From: an uncultured Eubacteriales bacterium
GTDB taxonomy: Bacteria > Bacillota > Clostridia > Oscillospirales > Acutalibacteraceae
Reading direction: 5' to 3'
Assembly: GCA_934636435.1 (NCBI GenBank)
Contig: CAKUAQ010000018.1
Span: 1 to 40,109, forward strand
Length of the DNA stretch: 40,109 nt
Position 1 is the stretch's first letter. Each line of letters begins with the position of its first letter. The translations under genes were made by a program, and so were the position numbers. The notes beneath the pieces were generated by a model. It did not search any database. It was given only the letters and a program-made list of their open reading frames with translations, and had not been told where the DNA came from. Shown here piece after piece: positions 24,721 through 32,806 of the stretch.

Positions 24721-24730
24721 ACGTATATAC
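24702..24730 (-). promoter_or_regulatory. Candidate sigma-G (sigma-F) promoter of spoIVB
   Basis: Minus strand: GTATA (24730-24726), 17 bases, CATACTA (24708-24702). Both boxes fit the sigma-G consensus as I recall it (GHATR and CATNHTA). B. subtilis spoIVB is known to be sigma-G dependent. The -10 lies in the loop of the upstream gene's terminator hairpin. Confidence 0.65.
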
Positions 24731-24747
24731 CGGGGACATATTAACAA

Positions 24748-25554
24748 TTATGTAAGCTCTGCCGGACCCGCAGCCAGACGCTCCAGCCAGCGCAGACTCA
24801 GTTCCGGCCACGCGCTCTCTCCCGGCACGCCGATTGCCAGACCGTTTCCGTGTCCGCCACAAGGGAAAATGTGTCCTTCCCCCGAAATGCGCGCCGCGCG
24901 GAGTGCCGCCAGAAACCGCAATGAGTTTTCTACGGGCACACAGTCATCCTCCATGCTGTGCCACAGGAAGCAGGGACAGGTATCCGCGCTCACCCGGTGC
25001 TCCAGCGACAGATCGGCGCTTAATTCCTCAAACCGGTCGCCCAGCAGATATTCAAAACTGCCCAAATGACCGATGGCCGGGTCGGAGGAGATCACTGCAT
25101 ATCCCAGCATCGCTCCATTCGGGCGGGCGGACATTGTATCCACCTCGTCTCCCAATACCGTACACACATCCGGCAGCGTTGCCACACAGCCGCACAGATG
25201 CCCTCCGGCAGAAAAACCGATGGTGTACACCCGGTTGGGATCAATATGCCATTCCGCCGCATGATACCGTACCAGCTTTACTGCTCGCTGTGCATCCGCC
25301 AGTGCCGCCGGATACCGATGCGGATCAATGCGGTAATACACAATCAGGGCATGAAAACCATGCGCATAATAGAATTCCGCAATCGGCAGCTGCTCTGCCG
25401 TGCCATAGTGATGATACGCACCGCCCGGGTAAATAATTACCACCGGATGTACCTGACCGTCCTCCTGCCAATAAGCGCGTATGCGGTTCTCGCAAGGAAG
25501 ATCTTTCTCGTTATAGGGCATTCCGTCCGCCCACAGTTTCATATCCTGTATCAC
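24748..25554 (-). CDS. Alpha/beta hydrolase, esterase (acetyl-xylan esterase-like)
   Basis: Probable cytoplasmic carbohydrate or small-ester esterase; no signal peptide. The 268 residues include an oxyanion-hole-type VIIYPGGAYHHY (about 39-50), the nucleophile elbow GFSAGG (S115), an acid in the SMEDDCVPVEN segment (about 205-215) and a late histidine in CGGHGNGLA. The start GTG at 25554 has AGGAGG with six bases spacing; the ATG at 25542 is the alternative. The gene begins 44 bases inside the 3' end of trmK, so translation is likely coupled, though the functions look unrelated. Confidence 0.85.
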   Translation of the reverse strand: MIQDMKLWADGMPYNEKDLPCENRIRAYWQEDGQVHPVVIIYPGGAYHHYGTAEQLPIAEFYYAHGFHALIVYYRIDPHRYPAALADAQRAVKLVRYHAAEWHIDPNRVYTIGFSAGGHLCGCVATLPDVCTVLGDEVDTMSARPNGAMLGYAVISSDPAIGHLGSFEYLLGDRFEELSADLSLEHRVSADTCPCFLWHSMEDDCVPVENSLRFLAALRAARISGEGHIFPCGGHGNGLAIGVPGESAWPELSLRWLERLAAGPAELT

Positions 25555-26212
25555 GCTGTTCCTCCTCACACATGATTTCCAACTGTTCGGCAATCCGCAA
25601 CAGTTCACTCTCCGCCTGCGACGACAGTCCCAGCGCCTTTCGGCGCAGATGGTTCACCATCATCCGGCGATATGGTCGCCCCTCTTCCGGTGTAAAGGCT
25701 CCGGCATATACAGGCAGATCATCCGGCGGCGGCGGTGCGGCTGTATAGGCTGCCACGATCACCGGATACAGGTGCCGTCCGTCCAGCACCAATCGTTCAT
25801 CCGTGACGGAAAATCCGTGATACAGCAAATAACGGCGCAGCTCCTCCGCTCTTGACATAGGCTGCAGCACCAACCGCAGCCGGGGATCCTGCACCCAATC
25901 GGCTGCCGCCAAAATTCCGGCAATGGTCTCGCCCCCCATACCGGCGATCACCACATCGTCCACCTCGTCCGAAGCGACCGGCGTCAGTCCATCTCCCAGC
26001 CGCAAGTCGATCCGATCGCTCAAGCCCGATGCCTGCACATGAAATCGGGCAGCCTCCAACGGTTTTGGGCGCAGATCGGCGGCGATCGCCCGGGGGCAGA
26101 TGCCTTCGTTCACCAGGTACACCGGCAGATATCCGTGGTCGGTGCCGATATCAGCCACCCGACTGCCCGGTCGCACCGCCGCTGCAACAGCTTTCAGTCG
26201 TTCGTCCAGCAC
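25511..26212 (-). CDS. trmK: tRNA (adenine22-N1)-methyltransferase
   Basis: Makes m1A22 in bacterial tRNAs, using SAM. The 233 residues open with MLDERLKAVAAAV and the SAM site VADIGTDHGYLPVYL (19-33), which is characteristic of TrmK. Further along come DDVVIAGMGGETIAGIL (about 85-101) and the PMSRAEELRRYLLYHGF segment (about 118-134). The C-terminal third is a coiled helical domain typical of the family. In other Firmicutes trmK follows sigA; here it sits between a DUF1858 gene and an esterase. Confidence 0.94.
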   Translation of the reverse strand: MLDERLKAVAAAVRPGSRVADIGTDHGYLPVYLVNEGICPRAIAADLRPKPLEAARFHVQASGLSDRIDLRLGDGLTPVASDEVDDVVIAGMGGETIAGILAAADWVQDPRLRLVLQPMSRAEELRRYLLYHGFSVTDERLVLDGRHLYPVIVAAYTAAPPPPDDLPVYAGAFTPEEGRPYRRMMVNHLRRKALGLSSQAESELLRIAEQLEIMCEEEQRDTGYETVGGRNAL

Positions 26213-26287
26213 GCAAGGTATTCTCCTTTACAGAAAGCAGGAAAACTTCGCCCGGAACGATCTCCGAACGGAGCTGAACCTATCCGA

Positions 26288-26485
26288 TCAGTTGCCGAAA
26301 TGCTTATTGAGCTTTTCCACCAGCTCATCCGCGCTGACCCCATGAACAGCGCAGGCATCCTCCAGAGATTCACCACGCGCCGAAGGGCATCCCAGGCAAT
26401 GCATCCCCATCTCCAGGAAGAAGGGAGCCGTCTCCCGGTCAGCATCCAGAATGGAACCGATGGTCATATCTTTTGTCACGATCAT
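26288..26485 (-). CDS. DUF1858 domain protein with CLGC motif
   Basis: 65-residue protein: TKDMTIGSILDADRETAPFF, then MHCLGCPSARGESLEDACAVHG and an end helix. This is the DUF1858 fold (hybrid-cluster-protein-associated disulfide domain) with a CxxC (CLGC) pair near residues 30-33. It is probably redox-active, but no partner is known here. ATG at 26485, with AAAGGCGG ten bases upstream. Own promoter; trmK follows 75 bases later on the same strand. Confidence 0.9.
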   Translation of the reverse strand: MIVTKDMTIGSILDADRETAPFFLEMGMHCLGCPSARGESLEDACAVHGVSADELVEKLNKHFGN

Positions 26486-26520
26486 ATCGTAAAACCGCCT
26501 TTCTTTATCGGAATGGTTGT

Positions 26521-26549
26521 ATTATACCCCATTTGGAATCAAATAGCAA
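26521..26549 (-). promoter_or_regulatory. Promoter of the DUF1858-trmK-esterase group
   Basis: Minus strand: -35 TTGCTA (26549-26544), 17 bases, -10 TATAAT (26526-26521). Confidence 0.75.
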
Positions 26550-26560
26550 GACGGAAACGG

Positions 26561-29500
26561 TTATTTTTCGACTTTTTCCACGCCCAGCGTGACCGTCTCG
26601 CCGTTCAGATCCCATTCCTTTGTATAGCCGCCGACCTGACCGACCGTCAGCGCCACCCCCATGACATCGTGCAGGATGCTGTCCCGGTTCTGCTCCATAA
26701 TGGTCTGCACCCGATCATTGTCGGCCACAAAGACCCGGATGGTGTCCATCACCTCATAACCGGCTTCCTTCCGCATGGTCTGGAGCTTGCTGACGATCTC
26801 CCGCACAAAGCCTTCTTCGATCAACTCCGGTGTCAGGCGGGTGTCGATGGCCACCGTGATGCCCTTATCCGAAACAGTGTAATACCCTTCGGTTTGTGCC
26901 GTTTCGATGAGCAGATCCTCCGGCGCCAGCTTAACTGTGCCATCCAGCAGAGTCAGCACACCGGTTGTATCCAGTTCCGCTTTGGCTGTGTTGCCGTCCA
27001 GCGCCGCCAGCGCCTCCCGGATAGCACCCAGCTGCTTGCCGTATTTTGGACCGACCGTTTTCAGCTGGGGCTTAAACACATAGCTCATAAACGCCGACGC
27101 ATCGCCGATCCGTTCCACTGAATGAATATTCAGCTCGTCTGCGATGATCGCTGCGTCCTCCGTCTCCAGCGAATCCTCCATCTGCACATACATTTTGCTC
27201 AGTGGCTGACGATTCTTACAGTTTGCACCGTTGCGGGCGGCCCGACCCAACACCACGATGTTGATGACGTCGTCCATACGGGTTTCCAGCGCTTTGTCGA
27301 TATACTGCTCCTGCACCGCCGGGAAGTCGCACAGATGTACGCTGATGGGGGCATTCGGGTCGTTGGTGCAGACAAGATTGCGATAAATATCCTCGGTCAT
27401 AAACGGGATCATAGGCGCCGCAATCTTGGCTACCGTCACCAGAGCCGTATACAGCGTCATATACGCATTCACCTTATCCTGGGGCATTCCTTTGCCCCAG
27501 AAACGCTCCCGGCTGCGGCGCACATACCAGTTGCTCATCTCATCCACGAAATCCTCCAGCGCCCGCGCCGTCTCCGGAATGCGATACGCCGCCAGATTTT
27601 CGTCCACCGCCTTGACGGTACTGTTGAGCTTGGACAGCAGCCACTTATCCATCACGCTGAGCTTATCATAGTCCAGCGTATACTTGGTGGCGTCAAATCC
27701 GTCGATATTGGCATACAGCACGAAGAATGCATAGGTGTTCCACAAAGTGCCCAGGAATTTCCGCTGGCACTCCTGTACCGCCTTGCCATGGAAACGGTTG
27801 GGCAGCCACGGAGCGGAATTGGAATAGAAATACCATCGGATGGCATCCGCACCGTAGGTTTGCAGAGCCTCCATGGGATCCACGGCATTGCCCTTGGATT
27901 TACTCATTTTCTGCCCGTTTTCATCCTGCACGTGTCCAAGCACGATCACATTACGGAAGGGCGCCTGATTGAACAGCAGCGTGGAAATTGCCATCAGCGA
28001 ATAGAACCAGCCACGGGTCTGATCCACCGCCTCAGAGATGAAATCCGCCGGGAACTGCTGCTTGAACAGCTCCTGATTTTCGAAGGGGTAGTGATGCTGG
28101 GCAAAGGGCATGGAGCCGGAATCAAACCAGCAGTCGATCACCTCCGGCACCCGGTGCATCTCACCGCCGCACTGAGGGCAGCGGATGGTCACCTGATCGA
28201 TATAGGGGCGATGCAGCTCAATATCCGCCGGGCAGTTATCCGACATACTCCGCAGCTCTGCGATGCTGCCCACGGAATGCATATGCCCACAGGAGCACTC
28301 CCAGATATTCAGCGGCGTGCCCCAATACCGGTTGCGGCTGATGCCCCAATCCTGCACATTCGCCAGCCAATCGCCGAAGCGGCCCTTACCGATGCTCTCG
28401 GGAATCCAATTGACGGTGTTATTGTTGCGGATGAGATCCTCCCGCACCGCCGTCATCCGGATGAACCAGCTCTCCCGGGCGTAATACAGCAGCGGCGTGT
28501 CACAGCGCCAGCAGAACGGATAGTCGTGCTCAAACTTGGGCGCATCAAACAGCTGCCCGCGCTTATCCAGATCCTCCAATACCAGCGGGTCGGCTTTCTT
28601 AACGAACAGACCGGCAAAGGGAGTATCCTCCGTCATATCTCCTTTGCCGTCCACCAGCTGCACAAAGGGCAGCTCATACCGACGGCCGACCTGCGCATCG
28701 TCCTCACCGAACGCCGGCGCAATATGCACGATGCCGGTACCGTCGCTCATGGTGACATAGGTATCGCAGGTCACATAGAAGCCTTTTTTATTCTGCTTAT
28801 CCGCCACCCGCTTAGCGCAATCGTACAGGGGCTCATATTCTTTGTATTCCAGTTTATCACCGGTAAACTTTTCCAGCACGGTATAGGCGGGCTTGTCCTC
28901 GGTAGCCAGCTTACCCAGCACCTTATCCAGCAGCGCCTCCGCCATATAGTAGGTATAGCCGTCTGCCGCCAGCACCTTGCAGTAGGTGTCCTGCGGGTTC
29001 ACGCACAGCGCCACATTGGAGGGCAGCGTCCACGGGGTGGTCGTCCACGCCAGAAAGTATGCATCCTCGTTTTTCGCCTTGAACCGCACAATGGCGGAAC
29101 GCTCCTTCACGCACTTATACCCCTGCGCCACCTCATGGCTGGACAGGGGCGTGCCGCAGCGGGGGCAATACGGAACGATTTTGAAGCCCTTATACAGCAG
29201 GCCTTTATCCCAAATTTGCTTGAGCGCCCACCATTCCGACTCGATGTAGTTGTTATGATAGGTTACATACGGGTCATCCATATCCGCCCAAAAACCGACG
29301 ATGCCGGAGAATTCCTCCCACATCCCCTTATATTTCCAGACGCTCTCCTTGCACTGCTGGATAAACCCGTCCAGACCGTATTCCTCGATCTGCTCCTTGC
29401 CGTCCAGGCCCAGCTTCTTTTCGACCTCCAGCTCCACCGGCAGGCCGTGGGTATCCCAGCCCGCCTTCCGGGGCACCATCTGCCCCTTCATCGCATGGTA

Positions 29501-29710
29501 GCGAGGAATCATATCCTTGATCACCCGGGTCAGCACATGGCCTATATGGGGCTTGCCGTTGGCAGTGGGAGGACCATCATAAAAGGTGTAGGTCTCCCCC
29601 TGCTTGCGCTGCTCCATGCTGCGGCGGAACACATCGTTGTCCGTCCAGAATTGCAGCACCTCGCCCTCGCGCTTAACGAAATCCATGCTGGTCGGTACTT
29701 TCTTGTACAT
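26561..29710 (-). CDS. ileS: Isoleucyl-tRNA synthetase
   Basis: Class I synthetase that charges tRNA-Ile, with CP1 editing. At 1049 residues it has the longer form. HIGH is at 55-58 (NGKPHIGHVL) and KMSKSKGN is near 600. The zinc-type motifs CPRCG (about 180-185) and CPQCG in the CP region are present. The sequence features (YTFYDGPPTANGKPH, DTHGLPVELEVEKKLG) resemble the type-2 (eukaryote-like) IleS that is often mupirocin-resistant; that trait is inferred, not shown. The start is ATG 29710 after GGAGGTGCATT. A T-box leader with an ATC specifier is directly upstream. Confidence 0.97.
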   Translation of the reverse strand: MYKKVPTSMDFVKREGEVLQFWTDNDVFRRSMEQRKQGETYTFYDGPPTANGKPHIGHVLTRVIKDMIPRYHAMKGQMVPRKAGWDTHGLPVELEVEKKLGLDGKEQIEEYGLDGFIQQCKESVWKYKGMWEEFSGIVGFWADMDDPYVTYHNNYIESEWWALKQIWDKGLLYKGFKIVPYCPRCGTPLSSHEVAQGYKCVKERSAIVRFKAKNEDAYFLAWTTTPWTLPSNVALCVNPQDTYCKVLAADGYTYYMAEALLDKVLGKLATEDKPAYTVLEKFTGDKLEYKEYEPLYDCAKRVADKQNKKGFYVTCDTYVTMSDGTGIVHIAPAFGEDDAQVGRRYELPFVQLVDGKGDMTEDTPFAGLFVKKADPLVLEDLDKRGQLFDAPKFEHDYPFCWRCDTPLLYYARESWFIRMTAVREDLIRNNNTVNWIPESIGKGRFGDWLANVQDWGISRNRYWGTPLNIWECSCGHMHSVGSIAELRSMSDNCPADIELHRPYIDQVTIRCPQCGGEMHRVPEVIDCWFDSGSMPFAQHHYPFENQELFKQQFPADFISEAVDQTRGWFYSLMAISTLLFNQAPFRNVIVLGHVQDENGQKMSKSKGNAVDPMEALQTYGADAIRWYFYSNSAPWLPNRFHGKAVQECQRKFLGTLWNTYAFFVLYANIDGFDATKYTLDYDKLSVMDKWLLSKLNSTVKAVDENLAAYRIPETARALEDFVDEMSNWYVRRSRERFWGKGMPQDKVNAYMTLYTALVTVAKIAAPMIPFMTEDIYRNLVCTNDPNAPISVHLCDFPAVQEQYIDKALETRMDDVINIVVLGRAARNGANCKNRQPLSKMYVQMEDSLETEDAAIIADELNIHSVERIGDASAFMSYVFKPQLKTVGPKYGKQLGAIREALAALDGNTAKAELDTTGVLTLLDGTVKLAPEDLLIETAQTEGYYTVSDKGITVAIDTRLTPELIEEGFVREIVSKLQTMRKEAGYEVMDTIRVFVADNDRVQTIMEQNRDSILHDVMGVALTVGQVGGYTKEWDLNGETVTLGVEKVEK

Positions 29711-29722
29711 AATGCACCTCCG

Positions 29723-29978
29723 TAAAAAATAAAAAATCTCCGCCCTGCAAACAGGACGAAGGTCTTTCTTCGCTATACCACCCTTTGCGTGCGTACCACC
29801 ATACGCCTTCCCTTTAACGGAGGAAACCCGGCGTAACTTAATGGGAACGCTCATTCCTTTCAGTCCGCAGCTCCAGAGGGATATTCACACACGGAAACAC
29901 ACCGCCGGGCTTGCACCCTCCCCGGCTCGCTGTGGAGATCCAACCGTGCGCTACTGTCTCTATCCACGCTTTTCGTGT
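29723..29978 (-). promoter_or_regulatory. T-box leader of ileS (isoleucine specifier ATC)
   Basis: Minus strand: CAGCGAGCCGGG and GGTGCAAGCC are stem I elements, followed by GTGTGAATATCCC, where ATC (29882-29880) sits in the specifier position. GGAGCTGCGGACTGAAAG is next, and the T-box core AGGGTGGTATAGCG is at 29784-29771. A terminator hairpin CGTCCTGTTTGCAGGGCG followed by TTTTTTATTTTTT (29757-29724) precedes the start codon. A second GGTGGTA lies about 20 bases before the core. Confidence 0.92.
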
Positions 29979-29981
29979 CCT

Positions 29982-30010
29982 ATCATACTCCCCGAATCGA
30001 CACTTGTCAA
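29982..30010 (-). promoter_or_regulatory. Promoter of ileS
   Basis: Minus strand: -35 TTGACA (30010-30005), 17 bases, -10 TATGAT (29987-29982). It begins four bases after the rlmH stop. Confidence 0.85.
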
Positions 30011-30013
30011 CCC

Positions 30014-30496
30014 CTATTTATGATATTTTCCTCCGCCGAGGATCTGAAACGCCCGATACACCTGCTCCAGCACCATCACACGGGCCAGCTGATGAGGAAA
30101 AGTCATAGGCGACATGGACAGGCGCAATTGCCCCCGAGCTTTTATCGCCGGGGACAGCCCATAGGAACCGCCAATCAGCAATGTCACATGGCTCTTTCCG
30201 TCCACAGTGGCTTTCCGGATATACTCGGCCAAGGCGGGCGAATCCAACTCCTTCCCCTCGATGCACAGGGCGATAACCAGTCCGTCCCGCGGCAACTTTT
30301 CCTCCAGGCGGCGGCCCTCCGCCTCCACCACAGCGGCAATTTGGGCTGCCGACGGACTCTCCGGCAGGCGTTCCTCCGCCACTTCTATAACCTGAATGCG
30401 GCAGAATGCACCCAGCCGCTTGACGTACTCCGCGCAGGCATCCCGCCAATAATTTTCTTTCAGCTTTCCCACACACAGTACCGTCACATTCAGCAC
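30014..30496 (-). CDS. rlmH: 23S rRNA (pseudouridine1915-N3)-methyltransferase
   Basis: SPOUT methyltransferase that makes m3-pseudouridine 1915 in 23S rRNA on assembled 70S ribosomes. The 160 residues have the family opening NVTVLCVGKLKENYWRDAC, the SAM-knot motif LLIGGSYGLS (about 106-115) and the LEQVYRAFQILGGGKYHK ending, where the final YHK is diagnostic. It follows a walJ-like gene by 12 bases, as in B. subtilis, where the two are close neighbours. Confidence 0.96.
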   Translation of the reverse strand: MLNVTVLCVGKLKENYWRDACAEYVKRLGAFCRIQVIEVAEERLPESPSAAQIAAVVEAEGRRLEEKLPRDGLVIALCIEGKELDSPALAEYIRKATVDGKSHVTLLIGGSYGLSPAIKARGQLRLSMSPMTFPHQLARVMVLEQVYRAFQILGGGKYHK

Positions 30497-30508
30497 AGGT
30501 ACTCCCCC

Positions 30509-31300
30509 TCAGAAGTAAGTTACCGGCTTCGTCCCCTCCGGCTGCGCCACCTCCAGCAGGCAATCCCGGCCGACGGCCGCCCCTGCGTCCGCCAATGCCT
30601 GCGTCGCCGTATCCGCCGCCAGCTGAGGCGTATTGTTCTGACGGCTGAGATGCGCCAGAACCAGGCGTGTGGTGCCGCTCGCCACCAATGCGGGCAGCAC
30701 AGCCGCACAGGCATCGTTGGATAAGTGGCCGTCGTCTCCTAAAATGCGTTGCTGCAGATAGAACGGATACGGTCCGTTACGCAACATAACGGGATCGTGG
30801 TTGGATTCGATATGTACCAGCTGACATCCGGTCAGCGCCGCACGAATCTCATCCGTCATATATCCGATATCGGTAGCCAACGCCAAAGCCCGGTCCTCTC
30901 CCTCAATACGGAAGCCAAGACATTCCCGGCTGTCATGCGGCGTGGAAAAGGGTGTGATCCGCAATCCGTAAATGCCTACCGCCTTACCCGGGGACAGCAC
31001 ATACAGCCGCTGGGATGCCGCCACCTTATCTCCCTCAGTCAGAGCATCCAATGTACCAACCGATGCCAGCACCGGCCATCCGTATTTTTTGCACAGCACC
31101 CGCAGCCCCGCCACATGGTCGGAATGCTCGTGGGTCACCAGCACCGCCTTGATGGAGGATGGCGGAATATCCCGCTGCGCCAGCGCCTCGGAGATACGCT
31201 TGGCAGACACGCCTGCATCCACAAGAATGCCGCCATCTGCCGTGGCAACATAGGTGCAGTTGCCGCTGCTACCGCTGAACAAAGAACAATATCGCAGCAT
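30509..31300 (-). CDS. MBL-fold metallohydrolase (WalJ/YycJ-like)
   Basis: Metallo-beta-lactamase-fold hydrolase of the YycJ group. The 263 residues contain SGSSGNCTYV (about 9-18), VDAG (27-30), the metal motif THEHSDH (56-62), a further H in TPHDSRE (about 121) and LAHLSRQN (near 226). WalJ homologues have been linked to DNA repair/replication and cell-wall control, and are often encoded with rlmH. The walRK two-component genes are not in this window. Start ATG 31300. Confidence 0.92.
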   Translation of the reverse strand: MLRYCSLFSGSSGNCTYVATADGGILVDAGVSAKRISEALAQRDIPPSSIKAVLVTHEHSDHVAGLRVLCKKYGWPVLASVGTLDALTEGDKVAASQRLYVLSPGKAVGIYGLRITPFSTPHDSRECLGFRIEGEDRALALATDIGYMTDEIRAALTGCQLVHIESNHDPVMLRNGPYPFYLQQRILGDDGHLSNDACAAVLPALVASGTTRLVLAHLSRQNNTPQLAADTATQALADAGAAVGRDCLLEVAQPEGTKPVTYF

Positions 31301-31326
31301 AATACTCGGATTTTCCTTTCAAAATC

Positions 31327-31373
31327 AAGGCCGCAGACCCTCCGCTCTGTGCGGCAGAACCGTCTGCGGTCTT
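31327..31373 (-). terminator. Hairpin between murA and the walJ-like gene
   Basis: 12-base arms AAGGCCGCAGAC / GTCTGCGGTCTT (one wobble) around a 23-base loop. The T-run on the minus strand is poor (TTGATTTTG), so it may only attenuate. Confidence 0.45.
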
Positions 31374-31379
31374 GCTTCT

Positions 31380-32645
31380 TTATTCGCTTTCGTTCACCCG
31401 GCGGATGTCGCCACCCAGACGAATGAGCTTCTCCACAATAGTCTCATATCCGCGCTCAATGTAGTTGACATGGGACACCACGGTTTCTCCCTTCGCCACC
31501 AGACCGGCCAGCACCATGGCCGCACCGGCGCGTAGATCCAACGCATCCACCGATGCGGCCGTCAGTTCCGGCACACCGGTGAAAACCGCCCGTTTGCCCT
31601 CCACCGATACCTGCGCACCCATGCGCAGCAATTGATCGGTGTAGCGGAAACGATTCTCCCAAATACCCTCGGTGATGGTGCTCGTTCCCTCTGCAATGGA
31701 TAAGAGCACCCCGAACTGAGGCTGCATATCCGTTGGGAATCCGGGGTAAGGCATGGTCTTGATGTTGCTGTGATGCAGACGCCCGTCACAGCGGATACGC
31801 ACGGCGTCATTCATGTCCTCGAAAGTGGCACCCAACTCCTCCAGCTTGGCGGAGATGGATTCCAGATGCTTCGGCGTTACATTCCGGATCAGCACATCGC
31901 CGCCGGTGGCCACCGTCATGGCCATATAAGTACCCGCCTCGATCTGATCGGGGATAATGGAATAATCCGCCCCGTGAAGCGATTGCACGCCGCGAATTTT
32001 GATGACATCCGTACCGGCGCCCCGGATATCCGCCCCCATCATATTGAGAAAATTGGCCAGGTCCACGATATGCGGCTCACGGGCAGCGTTTTCGATGATC
32101 GTTGAACCTCTGGCGCGGGCGGCCGCCAGAATGATATTCATTGTGGCACCGACGCTGACGGTATCCAGATAAACTGCATCCCCCTCCAGACGATCGGCGT
32201 GGACAGTGATGATATTATCCTCCAGCATCTCCGTCTGCGCACCCAGCGCATGGAATCCCTTCAGATGCAGATCAATGGGGCGGGTGCCGAAATCACATCC
32301 TCCGGGCATAGGCACACGCGCCCGTCCCATCTTCCCCAACAGCGCGCCGATAAAATAATAGGAGGCGCGCATCTTGCGCCCCAATTCCTCATTCACAACC
32401 GCGGTATGCACCGAGCGGGGGTCGATCTCCACAATATTGGTGTCCTTCCACTCCACTCCGGCCCCCAGCTTCCGCAGAATATCCAACGTGGTGAACACAT
32501 CGCTGATATGCGGCACATTTTCCAGAATGCACGGCTCATCACACAGGATAACCGCCGGCAGGATCGCCACCGCCGCATTCTTAGCTCCGCTGATATCCAC
32601 AGCTCCCGACAGCCGATTGCCGCCGATGATCCGATACTTTTCCAC
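31380..32645 (-). CDS. murA: UDP-N-acetylglucosamine 1-carboxyvinyltransferase
   Basis: First committed step of peptidoglycan synthesis, transferring enolpyruvate from PEP to UDP-GlcNAc; the fosfomycin target. The 421 residues have SGAKNAAVAILP with K22-N23, the active-site C117 in MPGGCDFGTRPIDLHLKG (a Cys, not Asp, at this site implies fosfomycin sensitivity) and the inside-out barrel repeats. The start is the GTG at 32645 after AAAGGGTG; the frame remains open for 13 more codons without a ribosome site. Whether a second murA exists elsewhere cannot be seen. Confidence 0.96.
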   Translation of the reverse strand: MEKYRIIGGNRLSGAVDISGAKNAAVAILPAVILCDEPCILENVPHISDVFTTLDILRKLGAGVEWKDTNIVEIDPRSVHTAVVNEELGRKMRASYYFIGALLGKMGRARVPMPGGCDFGTRPIDLHLKGFHALGAQTEMLEDNIITVHADRLEGDAVYLDTVSVGATMNIILAAARARGSTIIENAAREPHIVDLANFLNMMGADIRGAGTDVIKIRGVQSLHGADYSIIPDQIEAGTYMAMTVATGGDVLIRNVTPKHLESISAKLEELGATFEDMNDAVRIRCDGRLHHSNIKTMPYPGFPTDMQPQFGVLLSIAEGTSTITEGIWENRFRYTDQLLRMGAQVSVEGKRAVFTGVPELTAASVDALDLRAGAAMVLAGLVAKGETVVSHVNYIERGYETIVEKLIRLGGDIRRVNESE

Positions 32646-32771
32646 ACAAGCACCCTTTCTTATTCCCGCCGAAAACCCGATCATATCGGGGGAGCCGGTC
32701 TCCGCAGCGGCAGTTCTGATCCGTGTACCGCCATAGGAAGGGCATCCGGCAAAGACGGCTTATACCCGACT

Positions 32772-32799
32772 ATTATACCATAGTTGTGAAAAAAAGCAA
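32772..32799 (-). promoter_or_regulatory. Promoter of murA
   Basis: Minus strand: -35 TTGCTT (32799-32794), 16 bases, -10 TATAAT (32777-32772). Confidence 0.75.
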
Positions 32800-32806
32800 A
32801 GGTTTT

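Noticed and set aside
27122..29725. An 867-codon open frame opposite ileS, and similar long frames opposite the glycyl radical enzyme (12981-14843) and EF-G-like gene (4772-6187)
   Set aside because: All mirror real genes with strong family motifs; His/Arg/Gln-rich shadow products are typical of antisense frames in GC-rich coding DNA.
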